From NCBI RefSeq assembly GCF_002483205.1, contig NZ_DLHM01000001.1:62001-126000 (forward strand): a stretch of 64,000 bases of DNA. Reading direction: 5' to 3'. Position 1 is the stretch's first letter, and every line of letters starts with the position of its first letter. A model generated the notes under the pieces. It ran no database searches, was not told where the DNA came from, and was given only the letters and a program-made list of their open reading frames with translations. The stretch comes from Flavihumibacter sp. UBA7668. GTDB lineage: Bacteria; Bacteroidota; Bacteroidia; Chitinophagales; Chitinophagaceae. Positions 33,715 through 42,714 of the stretch are shown here, piece after piece. A program made the translations under genes and the position numbers.

Positions 33715-34557
33715 ATGCGCTGGCAAGGAAGACGCGAAAGCGGAAATGTGGAAGATCGTAGAGGAATGGCCGGACCGGTGGCCGTTGGTGGCGGAATAAT
33801 AGGAATTATTGTTTTGCTATTCAATTTATTCACCGGTGGCAATGTGGATGTTTCTCAGTTACAACCTCCTGGTGGAAGCAGCGCTCCTATGAGCACGGAA
33901 GCAAAAGCCAGGGAAGATGAGATGGCAGCATTTGTGAAAGTGGTATTAGCCGAAACGGAGGATGTCTGGAATAAAGTGTTTGCTGAAAATGGCGCACAGT
34001 ATCAGGAACCGACCCTGGTGCTATTTACCGGAGCAGTGCAGTCTGCCTGTGGAAATGCAAGTGCTGCAAGTGGTCCGTTTTATTGTCCGGGTGACCAGAA
34101 ATTATACATCGATCTTTCTTTCTATGATGAATTATCTCAGCGTTTTGGTGCGCCTGGTGATTTTGCGATGGCCTATGTGGTATCGCATGAAGTGGGACAT
34201 CATATCCAAACCTTGTTAGGCACTACTCAGAAGCTTTCCCAATTAAGACAGCAATTGAGTGCGGAGGAATACAACAAGTACTCTGTGATGCTTGAATTAC
34301 AGGCAGATTTTTTAGCCGGTGTTTGGGCACATCATACAGCCAACAAAAACCTGTTGGACGCGAATGATATTGAGGAAGCCATGCGGGCTGCCAATGCCAT
34401 TGGAGATGATCGGTTACAAAAACAATCCCAGGGCTATATTGTTCCCGAATCCTTTACCCATGGTACATCCGAACAACGCATGTATTGGTTTAAGAAAGGA
34501 TATGAGTCTGGTGATATCCGGAATGGCGATACCTTCAATGATCCAAGGCTGAAATAA
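33715..34557 (+). CDS. YpfJ-family putative zinc metallopeptidase
   Basis: A 280-residue protein of the neutral zinc metallopeptidase (YpfJ) family. The N-terminus is soluble and Arg-rich (MRWQGRRESGNVEDRRG), followed by one membrane helix (about 23-42), a linker and the peptidase domain with HEVGHH (H158, E159, H162), preceded by FYCPGDQKLYIDLSFYDEL and followed by ELQADFLAGVWAHH, which gives the third metal ligand region. The active domain should face the periplasm. Function in the cell is not established for the family. Confidence 0.9.
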   Translation: MRWQGRRESGNVEDRRGMAGPVAVGGGIIGIIVLLFNLFTGGNVDVSQLQPPGGSSAPMSTEAKAREDEMAAFVKVVLAETEDVWNKVFAENGAQYQEPTLVLFTGAVQSACGNASAASGPFYCPGDQKLYIDLSFYDELSQRFGAPGDFAMAYVVSHEVGHHIQTLLGTTQKLSQLRQQLSAEEYNKYSVMLELQADFLAGVWAHHTANKNLLDANDIEEAMRAANAIGDDRLQKQSQGYIVPESFTHGTSEQRMYWFKKGYESGDIRNGDTFNDPRLK

Positions 34558-34579
34558 GAAGTCTTTCACCTTTCACCTT

Positions 34580-34999
34580 TCACATCTTCATATAGCTCCA
34601 TCCTGCCTCCTGCTTCAATATAATTTCTCCTACGCCCATTTTTACAAAGCCGGCTTCGGGCAGGAGTTGTTCTTTGGATACATTTCGTTCACGCATGGTA
34701 TTTTCGCAGACAACAAATTCGATTCCCATTTTTTTGAATGTGGCTATTCCTATTGCCTGTGTTGTTTTTTCTTTCATCATGAATTGGATACCCGGACCAT
34801 GAACCACCACTTCCACCTGCACTGAATCACCCCATCCTGCTTTCAGGTTTTTTAGGTTTTTCATCATCCCGTTCCAGATGAGGGTATCACCGGTATTCAG
34901 TTGAATAACGAGCCGGTGTTTTATGGCTGCGGATTGTGCCCCCGCAGGATTGATTGTTCCAATGAAAACAACCAGAAATAGTAAAAGGATTTTCCGCAT
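34580..34999 (-). CDS. Secreted DsrE-like protein
   Basis: A 139-residue protein with a signal peptide (MRKILLLFLVVFIGTINPAG, cleaved near AQS) and a DsrE/DsrF-like Rossmann fold. It shows LVIQLNTGDTLIWNGMMKN near the start, VEVVVHGPGIQFM, then FVVCENTMRERNVSKEQLLP, whose Cys is at the position used for sulfur transfer in DsrE proteins. It is likely periplasmic. A triple CTTTCAC repeat (34563-34583) separates it from the converging peptidase gene. The family call is moderate and the physiological role unknown. Confidence 0.75.
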   Translation of the reverse strand: MRKILLLFLVVFIGTINPAGAQSAAIKHRLVIQLNTGDTLIWNGMMKNLKNLKAGWGDSVQVEVVVHGPGIQFMMKEKTTQAIGIATFKKMGIEFVVCENTMRERNVSKEQLLPEAGFVKMGVGEIILKQEAGWSYMKM

Positions 35000-35023
35000 A
35001 TAGTTCTTTTAATTTTTTATTTT

Positions 35024-35230
35024 TCACTTCTTGCTTCTCCCTTCCCACTTCCAACTTCCCAAAAGGCCTCCCATCACGGCAAAATAAACGGTGCTGTTAA
35101 TGGGTTTGGACGTAATGGCGCAGGTACCTGAAACGCATCCGATAGTGCTATAATAAATATAACCGGCAATACCGCCAATCAGTACACCAAGCAGGATGAG
35201 TCCGTATTTCTGAAGAATTGTTTTGATCAT
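35024..35230 (-). CDS. Small two-helix membrane protein
   Basis: A 68-residue protein with two hydrophobic helices (about 9-27 and 48-60) joined by a loop GCVSGTCAITSKPINST that holds a Cys pair. It resembles small DUF6132-type membrane proteins that often accompany sulfur-handling genes; I infer this from the loop and the neighbouring DsrE-like gene. A pyrimidine-rich gap separates it from the DsrE-like gene downstream on the same strand. Confidence 0.7.
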   Translation of the reverse strand: MIKTILQKYGLILLGVLIGGIAGYIYYSTIGCVSGTCAITSKPINSTVYFAVMGGLLGSWKWEGRSKK

Positions 35231-35287
35231 TGGGATGGATATTTTGGTAAAAGTGGGATATCCTCCTGAATTGAAACGTGATAATTG

Positions 35288-36115
35288 TTACCCAAGGGCA
35301 ACATCGAGTACCATCATCACTACGAAACCTCCAATAAAACCGAGTACGGCGACATCGGTGTATTTATCGCGCTGGGTTTCAGGGATTACTTCTTCCACCA
35401 CTACATAAATCATGGCACCGGCTGCGAACGCAAGGGCAAAGGGCAGGACGGGTTGCATATAAATGACAGCTACAGCACCCAATACACCGGCTACCGGCTC
35501 AACGATGGCGGAAAGCTGACCGTACCAGAAGCTTTTTAAGCGGCTTACACCGTGCCGGCGTAAGGGCATTGCAACGGCCATTCCTTCTGGAAAATTCTGC
35601 AGGCCTATACCGAAAGCCAGGGCAATAGCGGCGGGGATCAACTGATCGCCCACTCCGATTGAAGCTGCGCCGAAAAGCACTCCTACTGCTAATCCTTCCG
35701 GAATATTATGCAGGGTAATAGCAAGCAGCAAGAGGGTTGTTTTATGCCATTTGGTTTTCATCCCCTCCGATTCATCATCGCCAAAATTGATATGCAGATG
35801 GGGCATGAATTTATCCAGCGCGAATATAAAAAGGGCACCCACTAAAAAGCCGACAGCAGCCGGCATCCAGGGGAAGTCAGGGTAAATTTTTTCCGAGTAT
35901 TCTATACTCGGTGCCAGGAGCGACCAAAAACTGGCAGCTACCATTACGCCGCCGGTGAACCCGAGCATGGCATCAAAAATGCTTCGTTTGATCGTTTTAA
36001 AGAAAAATACCAGGGATGCTCCTGCTGCAGTAACCAGCCAGGTAAAAGTGGTGGCGATCAAAGCGGACTGAACCGGTCCGATTTCAGAAAAGAATTGTTC
36101 TAATTGCTTCATCAC
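35288..36115 (-). CDS. ZIP family metal transporter (GufA-like)
   Basis: A 275-residue divalent metal importer with eight predicted membrane helices. The metal-site helix 4 shows TLHNIPEGLAVGV and helix 5 shows GLQNFPEGMAVAMPL. A cytoplasmic His/acidic loop (MPHLHINFGDDESEG) lies between helices 3 and 4. This matches the GufA/ZIP11 subgroup, which moves Zn and related metals. About 110 nt separates it from the acylase gene upstream on the same strand, including a 45-bp palindromic element. Confidence 0.92.
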   Translation of the reverse strand: MMKQLEQFFSEIGPVQSALIATTFTWLVTAAGASLVFFFKTIKRSIFDAMLGFTGGVMVAASFWSLLAPSIEYSEKIYPDFPWMPAAVGFLVGALFIFALDKFMPHLHINFGDDESEGMKTKWHKTTLLLLAITLHNIPEGLAVGVLFGAASIGVGDQLIPAAIALAFGIGLQNFPEGMAVAMPLRRHGVSRLKSFWYGQLSAIVEPVAGVLGAVAVIYMQPVLPFALAFAAGAMIYVVVEEVIPETQRDKYTDVAVLGFIGGFVVMMVLDVALG

Positions 36116-36180
36116 GCATAAAAATAACTGAAATCCTCCAAATAATTAGATGAGCCTAAAAATGTTTTTAGGGAGTTTTC

Positions 36181-36225
36181 TTCACCGGTCGGGTGGCACC
36201 GGTCGGGTGGCACCCGACCGGTGAA
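36181..36225. repeat. 45-bp palindromic element, copy 1
   Basis: Bounded by perfect 15-bp inverted arms, TTCACCGGTCGGGTG (36181-36195) and CACCCGACCGGTGAA (36211-36225). Inside, CACCGGTCGGGTGG is repeated directly (36183-36196, 36197-36210). It abuts the stop codon of the acylase gene with no gap. A related 45-bp element lies at 56616-56660. Confidence 0.85.
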
Positions 36226-38442
36226 TTAGTTACCGGGGTGGTAGGTGCGTTCGGCATTCTTCATCACATCCTCTTTGTAAAACAGAACATCACGGAAACG
36301 GCCGGTGCTATAGGCTTCGACCTGGTCGTTGAAATGTGGGGAACCAGGGTCTCCGCTTTGTCCGCCTGCCAGCAGGGCTTTGGCTTTTACTCTATCCCCA
36401 AATTCCACTGCACAGACAAAACTGTTACCATGGATTCCATATCGGTTTTTAGTTCCCTTAAAAATACGGCTGTTGTAGGAGGGCAACATGCCCCAGGTAC
36501 CGGAAGCAAATCCAACCGGATAACTTGTTTTAGTATCATCAAATTCCAGTTCGATAGCTGGCGAAATTCGTTGAAATCGATTGATGGAACCCCAGGGCAA
36601 TTGCCATTTACCGTATCGCGCCTGCAGGTCAGTAATGGTGGCATAGAGCACCTGAAGCTGTTCTCTGGCCGGTACCTGCCTGATGTAAATTCGAACCCTT
36701 TGAACCAGATCAGGTTGTTTTCCATCCGCAGCTTTTATGGCCATCAGGGTTGGAAGAATCCGCTGCCCCCATTCAACAGCAAGGGTGGTGGCGATGGAAC
36801 TGGTATCTGTTTTAAAATCCCAGTTTCGCAGCACGGTAATGGGACCCGCCAGCCAGGCAAAAAGCGTATCGTTCGATTGCAGGCTGTTGTCGAAACTCTT
36901 TATTAAAGCAGGAATCAGCTCTTCGAATGCCGCCAGTCGCGGATCATAGCCAGCTTTGATTAACTGGTCGAGATCAAATTTGCCTTGTTCAGAAATTGTT
37001 CTGACAGCATTGATCCCCCTAAAATTATCCCCATCGGGAGCCATATAGACAGGAAAATCAGCCGGATTGGGACTGTTCTTTCCCGACATAAAAAAGGGAC
37101 TGGAGTTGCAATGCTGCAACCATCCGTTAGGCGGATTGATCTGATGAACCGTTTCATTAATGGAATGGTAGCCCTGCCATTCGGTTGCTTTGGTGGTTCC
37201 ATCCATTGGTTGGGTCCAGTCCAGAGCGGGATTTCTTTTCGGAATCCGGTTACCATGCCAATAGGCAATATTGCCTTCTTTGTCAGCATATACTGTACTG
37301 TTGGAAATATTTCCTTTAAGGTCGAGGGTCTTTTTAAAATCTGCCAATCCATGTACTTTGGTGCGATTCCAGCATTGTATCAAGCCCTCCATAAGCCGGT
37401 TATCCGCTTTCATGCTCAGGTACTGGTTATTGCGTTTGGCCATAATAGGACCATGATGTGTATAGTAGGCTACAATATTTTTTTGCTGCCATCCTTCGCT
37501 GTTTTTATAGCGGAGGGGAATGGATTTTGTTTTTACCCGGCGAAGCTTTCCTTCATACCGATAGGCCCATCCATAGGGGCGTTCTTCAACATCTTCAATA
37601 TAGGTATCGGCCGCATCTACATAGCAGGATGTGTGCATCCAGCCAGCGTTTTCATTAAAGCCCTGGTAAATGAAAAATTGTCCCCATGTGACCGCACCAT
37701 AGGCGTTTAAACCTTCTTCAGAAACCATATGCACTTCCGGACGGAAATAAAAACTGACATGCGGATTAATGTAAAGTAGTGCTTTCCCGCTGACCGATTG
37801 GGAAGGTGCAATAGCAAATCCGTTGGAGCCGGTTGGAACTGGTTCTTCGAATACAGTATGAGCTGAAGAAGAAAATGTTGTTGATTCAGATCTTACTAAC
37901 GGAGATGCAGAATCGTACAATTGTTTTACTTCCTGCAAATTTATATCGGCGGTACTGATGGCACCAATACTGCCATCTGTCCACAACAATGGATACCAGG
38001 GTTGAAAACGGGTTAATAAGGCAGGTTTTACGGAAGGATTTTTATGCAGATAATAATTGATGCCATCTGCAAATGCCTGACATAATTTTTTCAACCAGAC
38101 AGGAGCTTTTGCATAATCGCGCTTTGCTTCGGCAGAATCTATGATTAACCGGATCAGCAAATCATCATAGAGTTTGGATTCACCCTGCACCTCAGCGAGC
38201 CTCCCGAGCTTTTCGATATAATTCATTTCAACTCTTGCAAAATCGTCTTCACACTGGGCGTAGAGCAAACCAAAAACAGCGTCGGCATCTGATTTTCCGT
38301 AGATATGCGGGATTCCCATATCATCACGGATGATGGTACTATTTTTTGCCTGATTCTCCCATTCTGTAATTTCTTTAGAAGTAACCTGTTGTGCCGATAA
38401 AAAAGAAGGTAGGAGAAGAAGGAGGAAAAAAACTGCGCGCAT
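36226..38442 (-). CDS. Penicillin acylase family N-terminal nucleophile hydrolase
   Basis: A 738-residue secreted hydrolase with a signal peptide (MRAVFFLLLLLPSFLSAQ). The alpha chain region is followed by the autocatalytic cleavage site GSNGFAIAP, where Ser206 would become the nucleophile. The beta chain contains PHVSFYFRPEVHM and GYDPRLAAFEELI. The family includes penicillin G acylases and acyl-homoserine-lactone acylases (PvdQ/QuiP); this layout (DDMGIPHIYGKSDADAVFGL near residue 40) is shared by both, so quorum-signal degradation is possible but not shown. The ROK kinase gene lies 11 nt upstream on the same strand. Confidence 0.92.
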   Translation of the reverse strand: MRAVFFLLLLLPSFLSAQQVTSKEITEWENQAKNSTIIRDDMGIPHIYGKSDADAVFGLLYAQCEDDFARVEMNYIEKLGRLAEVQGESKLYDDLLIRLIIDSAEAKRDYAKAPVWLKKLCQAFADGINYYLHKNPSVKPALLTRFQPWYPLLWTDGSIGAISTADINLQEVKQLYDSASPLVRSESTTFSSSAHTVFEEPVPTGSNGFAIAPSQSVSGKALLYINPHVSFYFRPEVHMVSEEGLNAYGAVTWGQFFIYQGFNENAGWMHTSCYVDAADTYIEDVEERPYGWAYRYEGKLRRVKTKSIPLRYKNSEGWQQKNIVAYYTHHGPIMAKRNNQYLSMKADNRLMEGLIQCWNRTKVHGLADFKKTLDLKGNISNSTVYADKEGNIAYWHGNRIPKRNPALDWTQPMDGTTKATEWQGYHSINETVHQINPPNGWLQHCNSSPFFMSGKNSPNPADFPVYMAPDGDNFRGINAVRTISEQGKFDLDQLIKAGYDPRLAAFEELIPALIKSFDNSLQSNDTLFAWLAGPITVLRNWDFKTDTSSIATTLAVEWGQRILPTLMAIKAADGKQPDLVQRVRIYIRQVPAREQLQVLYATITDLQARYGKWQLPWGSINRFQRISPAIELEFDDTKTSYPVGFASGTWGMLPSYNSRIFKGTKNRYGIHGNSFVCAVEFGDRVKAKALLAGGQSGDPGSPHFNDQVEAYSTGRFRDVLFYKEDVMKNAERTYHPGN

Positions 38443-38453
38443 AATTAAGGTTT

Positions 38454-39293
38454 TTACTGCATAATCAAAGCGGAAGCACCGATGATTCCGGCGTCTGCTG
38501 TATCTGAAATTTCAATAACCAGGTTTTCGACAGCCTGACTGTACGCAAAGCTGCTAAGTTGCTGCAGGGTTGCTTCTCTAAACATAGGCCAGGCTGCTGC
38601 AACTGAACCACCGATGATAAAATAATTTATATCAAGTGCATAGAGCATAGTTTTAAACGCGTTTCCAATATGCATGCCAAGTTCTGCGTACATTTTTAAT
38701 GCGGCAGGATCGCCTGCCAGCGCAAGCTCGTACATTCTTTTGCCGTTTTCATTGTAGATGTTTTCAAAGAATCTTCCACTTGCATAATATTCCTGGTCAT
38801 GATTTCGGTATTCGATCAGTCCAAATTCTCCTGCCCCGCCGTGTAATCCGGATACCAGTTTGCCATCCAGGATAATTCCGGTTCCTAATCCGGTTCCGAT
38901 GGTAACACCCAGGAGGGAAGTTCGTTCTTTTATTTTACGTTGCTGGTAAACACCTAAGGCAAAACAGTTGGCATCGTTGTTTAAGGCAACAGGAATATGG
39001 AATTCGTTTTCCAAAATGGTTTTGAGATCCAATTTTTTCCAGGCGGGGATATTCATAACGTCATAAACGATTCCGGTACGTGGATTTACAAGTCCGGGTA
39101 CCCCGATACCAATGCCTGAAACACCTTCAACACCAATGGAACGAATCAATTGGTTCACCTGATCAACCACTTCTTCTTTTGTGCCGCTTGCCAATACGGG
39201 CCATTCGAGTTTGTTAAGCACCTGCCCCTCTTCTACCTGTGCTGCTTTGATACCGGTACCACCAATATCAATGCCGATTCGTTTATTACGCAT
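38454..39293 (-). CDS. ROK family sugar kinase
   Basis: A 279-residue cytoplasmic kinase. The phosphate-binding motif is RIGIDIGGTGIKAAQ (residues 5-19), followed by GIGVPGLVNPRTG, LNNDANCFALGVY and GVTIGTGLGTGIILDG, the last the typical ATP-site motif. The ROK zinc site CxCGxxGC is absent: GGAGEFGLIEYRNHDQEYYA stands in its place. Candidate substrates are glucose or N-acetylhexosamine. The frame is open further upstream, but the ATG at 39293 gives a standard start. It overlaps the nagB stop by 8 nt, so kinase and deaminase are probably translationally coupled. Confidence 0.9.
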   Translation of the reverse strand: MRNKRIGIDIGGTGIKAAQVEEGQVLNKLEWPVLASGTKEEVVDQVNQLIRSIGVEGVSGIGIGVPGLVNPRTGIVYDVMNIPAWKKLDLKTILENEFHIPVALNNDANCFALGVYQQRKIKERTSLLGVTIGTGLGTGIILDGKLVSGLHGGAGEFGLIEYRNHDQEYYASGRFFENIYNENGKRMYELALAGDPAALKMYAELGMHIGNAFKTMLYALDINYFIIGGSVAAAWPMFREATLQQLSSFAYSQAVENLVIEISDTADAGIIGASALIMQ

Positions 39294-40020
39294 GGGTATT
39301 TTTTTTCCATTCGGAGGCTGCGGCTTCATCGAGGTAGAGGTAAACAGATGGATGGTTTTTCAACCAGGTAACCGGTAAAGCAGGAGTGGGTTCGGTTTCC
39401 ATCAATTGTTTAATAATACCGGATTTGTGGGCACCCGATACGATCAGGAAAATATGTTTAGCTGCCAGGATGGACGCAATGCCCAGCGTGAGACCGCCGG
39501 TGATCTTTGTTTCCTGCTTAAAATATTTCTGCGCTGTTTTGATGGTAATGGGATCCAGTTCGGCTATATGTGCCGTTAGGGTGGGATCGCGTTGGGGTTC
39601 GTTCATCCCGATATGACCATTGGAACCCAGCCCGATAATGGCGATATCGATACCTCCTTGGTTAGCAATAAATTGATCCACCCGCTGGCATTCCATTTCC
39701 ATTGAGGATGCTTTTCCATCAAAAAAGCAGATTTTTTCTGCGTCCACATTCAGCGGTTTAAACAATTGCTGATGGAGATGCCATTGACAGGAGCCTTCAT
39801 CGCCTGCATTCATACCCTGCCATTCGTCGAGCCCAACGAAATTCCAGGAGTTGGTTTCAGCTGCCGTCTTTTGGGCGATTATTTCCTTGTAAAGTCCGGC
39901 CGGACTGTCACCGGATGCCACACAAATCAGAGGTTGTTTTTTGTCTCGGGTCAGTTGCAGTAAATGCCCTGCAGCTTTAGCAGAGAGCGTTTGGTAATCT
40001 TTTTCAAGGAATAGGGTCAT
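39286..40020 (-). CDS. nagB: Glucosamine-6-phosphate deaminase-like protein
   Basis: A 244-residue NagB/6-phosphogluconolactonase superfamily enzyme. It shows CVASGDSPAGLYKEI near the start, NFVGLDEWQGMN (catalytic Asp region), IDIAIIGLGSNGHIGMNEP (general base region) and KITGGLTLGIASILAAKH. These fit glucosamine-6-phosphate deaminase, which makes fructose-6-phosphate and ammonia. The ROK kinase downstream could supply the phosphorylated amino sugar. A 367-nt intergenic region lies upstream, including a large inverted repeat. Confidence 0.85.
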   Translation of the reverse strand: MTLFLEKDYQTLSAKAAGHLLQLTRDKKQPLICVASGDSPAGLYKEIIAQKTAAETNSWNFVGLDEWQGMNAGDEGSCQWHLHQQLFKPLNVDAEKICFFDGKASSMEMECQRVDQFIANQGGIDIAIIGLGSNGHIGMNEPQRDPTLTAHIAELDPITIKTAQKYFKQETKITGGLTLGIASILAAKHIFLIVSGAHKSGIIKQLMETEPTPALPVTWLKNHPSVYLYLDEAAASEWKKNTHA

Positions 40021-40387
40021 ATTTATAGTTTTAAATGAATCTGTTTACTAAGGTAGTTGAAGTAGAAGTTCTATAGTTCTACAATTATAACTGACACAAA
40101 TACTGTGCAGCAGATGCGGGATTTTTGAACAAAAGTACGGGCCTCCGTTTTAGGCAGGTACGAAGCATCGGAGAAGGGTTGACAGAAACCTGTTTTCATT
40201 GTACGCGCCATTTTGGCCGAGGTGAATAATCCATTACTAAACCATCACTCAACCATCAGTGATTTATCAGTGGTGGTGCGGGATAGATGGTGTTTGAGTG
40301 ATGGTTTAGTGATGGATTAGTCAGAGATACAATTCAATAACCAAACTATGGAATATTTCAGGAGTGGGTTGGTTATAATTTAGCTCA
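40021..40387. other. Intergenic region upstream of nagB
   Basis: 367 nt without a gene. It must hold the nagB promoter (minus strand; a near-match TACCTTAG lies at 40055-40048) and the 3' region of the oxidoreductase gene that follows further right on the same strand. The right part contains the inverted 11-bp periodic element at 40228-40328. The middle (40120-40220) shows only short complementary words such as CTCCG/CGGAG. Confidence 0.5.
40228..40328. repeat. Inverted element built of 11-bp units
   Basis: Arms of 25 nt at 40228-40252 and 40294-40318 are complementary with one mismatch, around a 41-nt loop. The left arm and loop read as 11-bp units ACTAAACCATC, ACTCAACCATC, AGTGATTTATC (40236-40268). 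The right arm reads TTGAGTGATGG, TTTAGTGATGG, ATTAGTCAGAG. The same architecture, an 11-bp period plus self-complementarity, occurs at 4811-4901. No T-run follows. Confidence 0.75.
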
Positions 40388-41476
40388 CTACTTCCTTCCG
40401 TTCAACCACAAATCAATTGGCCGGTCGACCTTTGGATGGAAGGGCAGATATATCTTCTTTCCCTCAGCTGCAGATGCATAAGCTGCATAAATAATTTCCA
40501 ACACAGCACGGCCATCTTCTCCGGTAACCAAAGGTGTTGTATCGTTTTGCACACAGTGAATGAAATGTTTCAATTCATGCGGATATCCCTGATTAAATAC
40601 TTCTTCAAAAATGGTAAAACTCCAGCCGATGGAAGTGTCTGCTTTTTCCATAGCATATCCATACCCGTGTTTGCTATACGATAGGGCAGCATTCCCCATA
40701 AACAGATCGGCGTAGACCACACCGCCGGTTCCATACACTTCAGCCCGATCATCCATACCGCCATGTTTAGCCCAGGAGTTTTCAGCAACACCTACAACCC
40801 CATTTTCAAACTCTACAATTACTACAGAATTGTCTTCACAAACAGTTCGGCCTTTATGGTATACAGTAGCCATGGTGGCATAGACACTTACTGCCTTACA
40901 ATTATTCAGCATCCAGCGAAACCAGGCAATGGCATGGCAGCCCATATCCATCAGCACACCGCCGCCGGAAAGGTTTTTATCGTAAAACCAGTCGCTATGC
41001 GGACCAGAATGTTTTTCACCCTGCTTCAGCATATAGATATCTCCCACTCCGCCTTCCTTCACCATTTGGCGCACCCGTTCGTATTTAGGGGCAAAACAAA
41101 GTTCTTCTGCGTACATCAATTTGACCCTGGCTTTTTTGCAGGCATCAATCATGGTATCGGCTTCTTCGAGTGTAACAGCCAGTGGTTTTTCAATAATGAT
41201 ATGTTTACCGGCTGCAGCGGCTTTAAGGGTGGCAGTACAGTGTAAAAAATTCGGCAGACAGATATCAATCACCTCTGCGCCTGATTTTTCCAATAATTCA
41301 TCGATATCCGAATAAAACTGTGAAATCTTATGTTTATCTGCAAATGCTCTTGCTTTGGAGAGGTCCCGGGAATAAACGGCAACCACTTCTGCCTCAGGTA
41401 TAAAACGATGATAACTTTCGATATGGATATCTGCAATAAATCCGGATCCCAGGATGGCAAGCTTGGTTCGACGCAT
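40388..41476 (-). CDS. Gfo/Idh/MocA family oxidoreductase
   Basis: A 362-residue NAD(P)-dependent oxidoreductase. The Rossmann motif LAILGSGFIADIHIESYH lies at residues 5-22, EKPLAVTLEEADTMI is the cofactor/catalytic EKP motif, and VLMDMGCHAIAWFRWML carries the usual GxH segment. It probably oxidises or reduces a sugar or inositol derivative; substrate not predictable. An ATG at 41521 is in frame; 41476 (MRRTKLAIL) fits the family start. It stands alone, with the barrel protein gene divergent on the other side. Confidence 0.92.
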   Translation of the reverse strand: MRRTKLAILGSGFIADIHIESYHRFIPEAEVVAVYSRDLSKARAFADKHKISQFYSDIDELLEKSGAEVIDICLPNFLHCTATLKAAAAGKHIIIEKPLAVTLEEADTMIDACKKARVKLMYAEELCFAPKYERVRQMVKEGGVGDIYMLKQGEKHSGPHSDWFYDKNLSGGGVLMDMGCHAIAWFRWMLNNCKAVSVYATMATVYHKGRTVCEDNSVVIVEFENGVVGVAENSWAKHGGMDDRAEVYGTGGVVYADLFMGNAALSYSKHGYGYAMEKADTSIGWSFTIFEEVFNQGYPHELKHFIHCVQNDTTPLVTGEDGRAVLEIIYAAYASAAEGKKIYLPFHPKVDRPIDLWLNGRK

Positions 41477-41581
41477 TTTTTGCTTAAATATCTGCAAAAA
41501 TTGTGTTAACCCGTGCTTCATTTTGCGAAAAATAAGAACCTTAATGAGTGATGGCTGTTAAGGGATACCAAACTATATAGT

Positions 41582-42301
41582 ATGAAAGCATGGATACTGG
41601 CTGCTGCCCTATTGGTTGGCGGAACTACAATGGCACAAAAGAAAAAGAACTGGAACAACTATCTGCCAATGAGCAGTATTGGAATTGGCGTGGGATTTCA
41701 GGAATTTGACGGATTGAATAACCGACTGGCGAACTTTCCACAGTATCGCTCCCTGCGGGATTATACAGGGGTATTACAATTAGGCTGGATGAAGGAACGT
41801 AACCGTTTTATTTCCATGTCGAATATTACCCTGGGAAGCAGCATGAGCGGGGATCGTAACAGACAAAGCAGTACGACCCGATTTGCCGGACTTGGCGCTG
41901 ATTTCGGCTATGATTTATTGAAACAGGAACGGGTAATGCTGTATCCGATTGCCGGTATTGGGTATGAGTGGTACCAGGCGAAGTTCTATCGCGATAATTC
42001 CAATGTTGATTTTGATGATGTATTACAATCCCCGGTGGTACAGAATGGAATCTCTTCCATCGCATTTAATAATTCTTTTTTCAATTATAAACTCGGACTG
42101 GGACTAAACCTGTTTTCTCCCAAGGAGAAAGGTGCCTCAATAGGTCTTCAGGCAGCTTATATAGGAAGCTTCCAGGATCGCGAATGGCGGAGTAAGGAAG
42201 GGCAGGACCTGGCCAATGCACCATCTGATCGATTGGGCCGGGTGCAGGTGAGTTTGATTCTTACGCATTCTCCCATGATGATGGGCAAGAAAGGAAGATA
42301 A
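41582..42301 (+). CDS. Outer-membrane beta-barrel-like protein
   Basis: A 239-residue protein with a signal peptide (MKAWILAAALLVGGTTMAQ) and alternating hydrophobic/polar strands with aromatic residues, for example SIGIGVGFQEFDGL, LGWMKERNRFISMSNITLG, FAGLGADFGYDLL and LMLYPIAGIGYEWY-like segments. This suggests an 8- to 10-stranded outer membrane barrel, but no specific family is recognised. A terminator hairpin follows the stop. Confidence 0.65.
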   Translation: MKAWILAAALLVGGTTMAQKKKNWNNYLPMSSIGIGVGFQEFDGLNNRLANFPQYRSLRDYTGVLQLGWMKERNRFISMSNITLGSSMSGDRNRQSSTTRFAGLGADFGYDLLKQERVMLYPIAGIGYEWYQAKFYRDNSNVDFDDVLQSPVVQNGISSIAFNNSFFNYKLGLGLNLFSPKEKGASIGLQAAYIGSFQDREWRSKEGQDLANAPSDRLGRVQVSLILTHSPMMMGKKGR

Positions 42302-42330
42302 TACGTTGGGGTAACTAAGATCATTTTTGA

Positions 42331-42378
42331 AAGGTCTCCACCTGTGCATTGCAGCCGGGTTGAGACCTTATTTTTTTT
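42331..42378 (+). terminator. Hairpin terminator after barrel protein gene
   Basis: AAGGTCTC (42331-42338) pairs with GAGACCTT (42362-42369) around a 23-nt loop, followed by A and eight T residues (42371-42378). It lies 30 nt after the stop and closes the conserved region; the accessory genes start beyond it. Confidence 0.75.
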
Positions 42379-42714
42379 GACCTGCTTGCAGGAAATCTTC
42401 AGAATGGCTATATTGTCAATACTAATTCTTTGATTCCCATTAGATGGGACTCATGTGGCGAAGCATTCCATAAAACTCGTACGAAAAAACAAGTAAATTT
42501 CTGCTGGTACATGTAATTAAAAAATAAGAGACTTTCATACTGTTTCCCAGTACAATTAAACAGCAACCACCTAATCGCACAAAAAATCGGATTTACGCAA
42601 TGACAACCCACCGCAACGCAAATAACCCTGTTCATTTTCAATTATTATAATTCACCAAAACAGCCTCTAATTGCGTAAATAATTTACGTTGTACGCCATT
42701 CAGACAGCCCCCCT
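42379..42714. other. Intergenic region before accessory gene array
   Basis: 336 nt, AT-rich, without a convincing gene; a short minus-strand open frame (42408-42641) has no supporting features. Near its right end GTTGTACGCCATT (42688-42700) is the left member of an inverted repeat whose partner follows the next gene. Confidence 0.5.

Noticed and set aside
36193..37710. Two long plus-strand open frames (237 and 241 residues)
   Set aside because: Both are antisense to the penicillin-acylase-like gene, whose signal peptide and catalytic site are clear; no motifs in the plus frames.
40021..40227. Search for a tRNA or small RNA gene in the nagB upstream region
   Set aside because: No cloverleaf, no paired promoter and terminator; only short chance complementarities.
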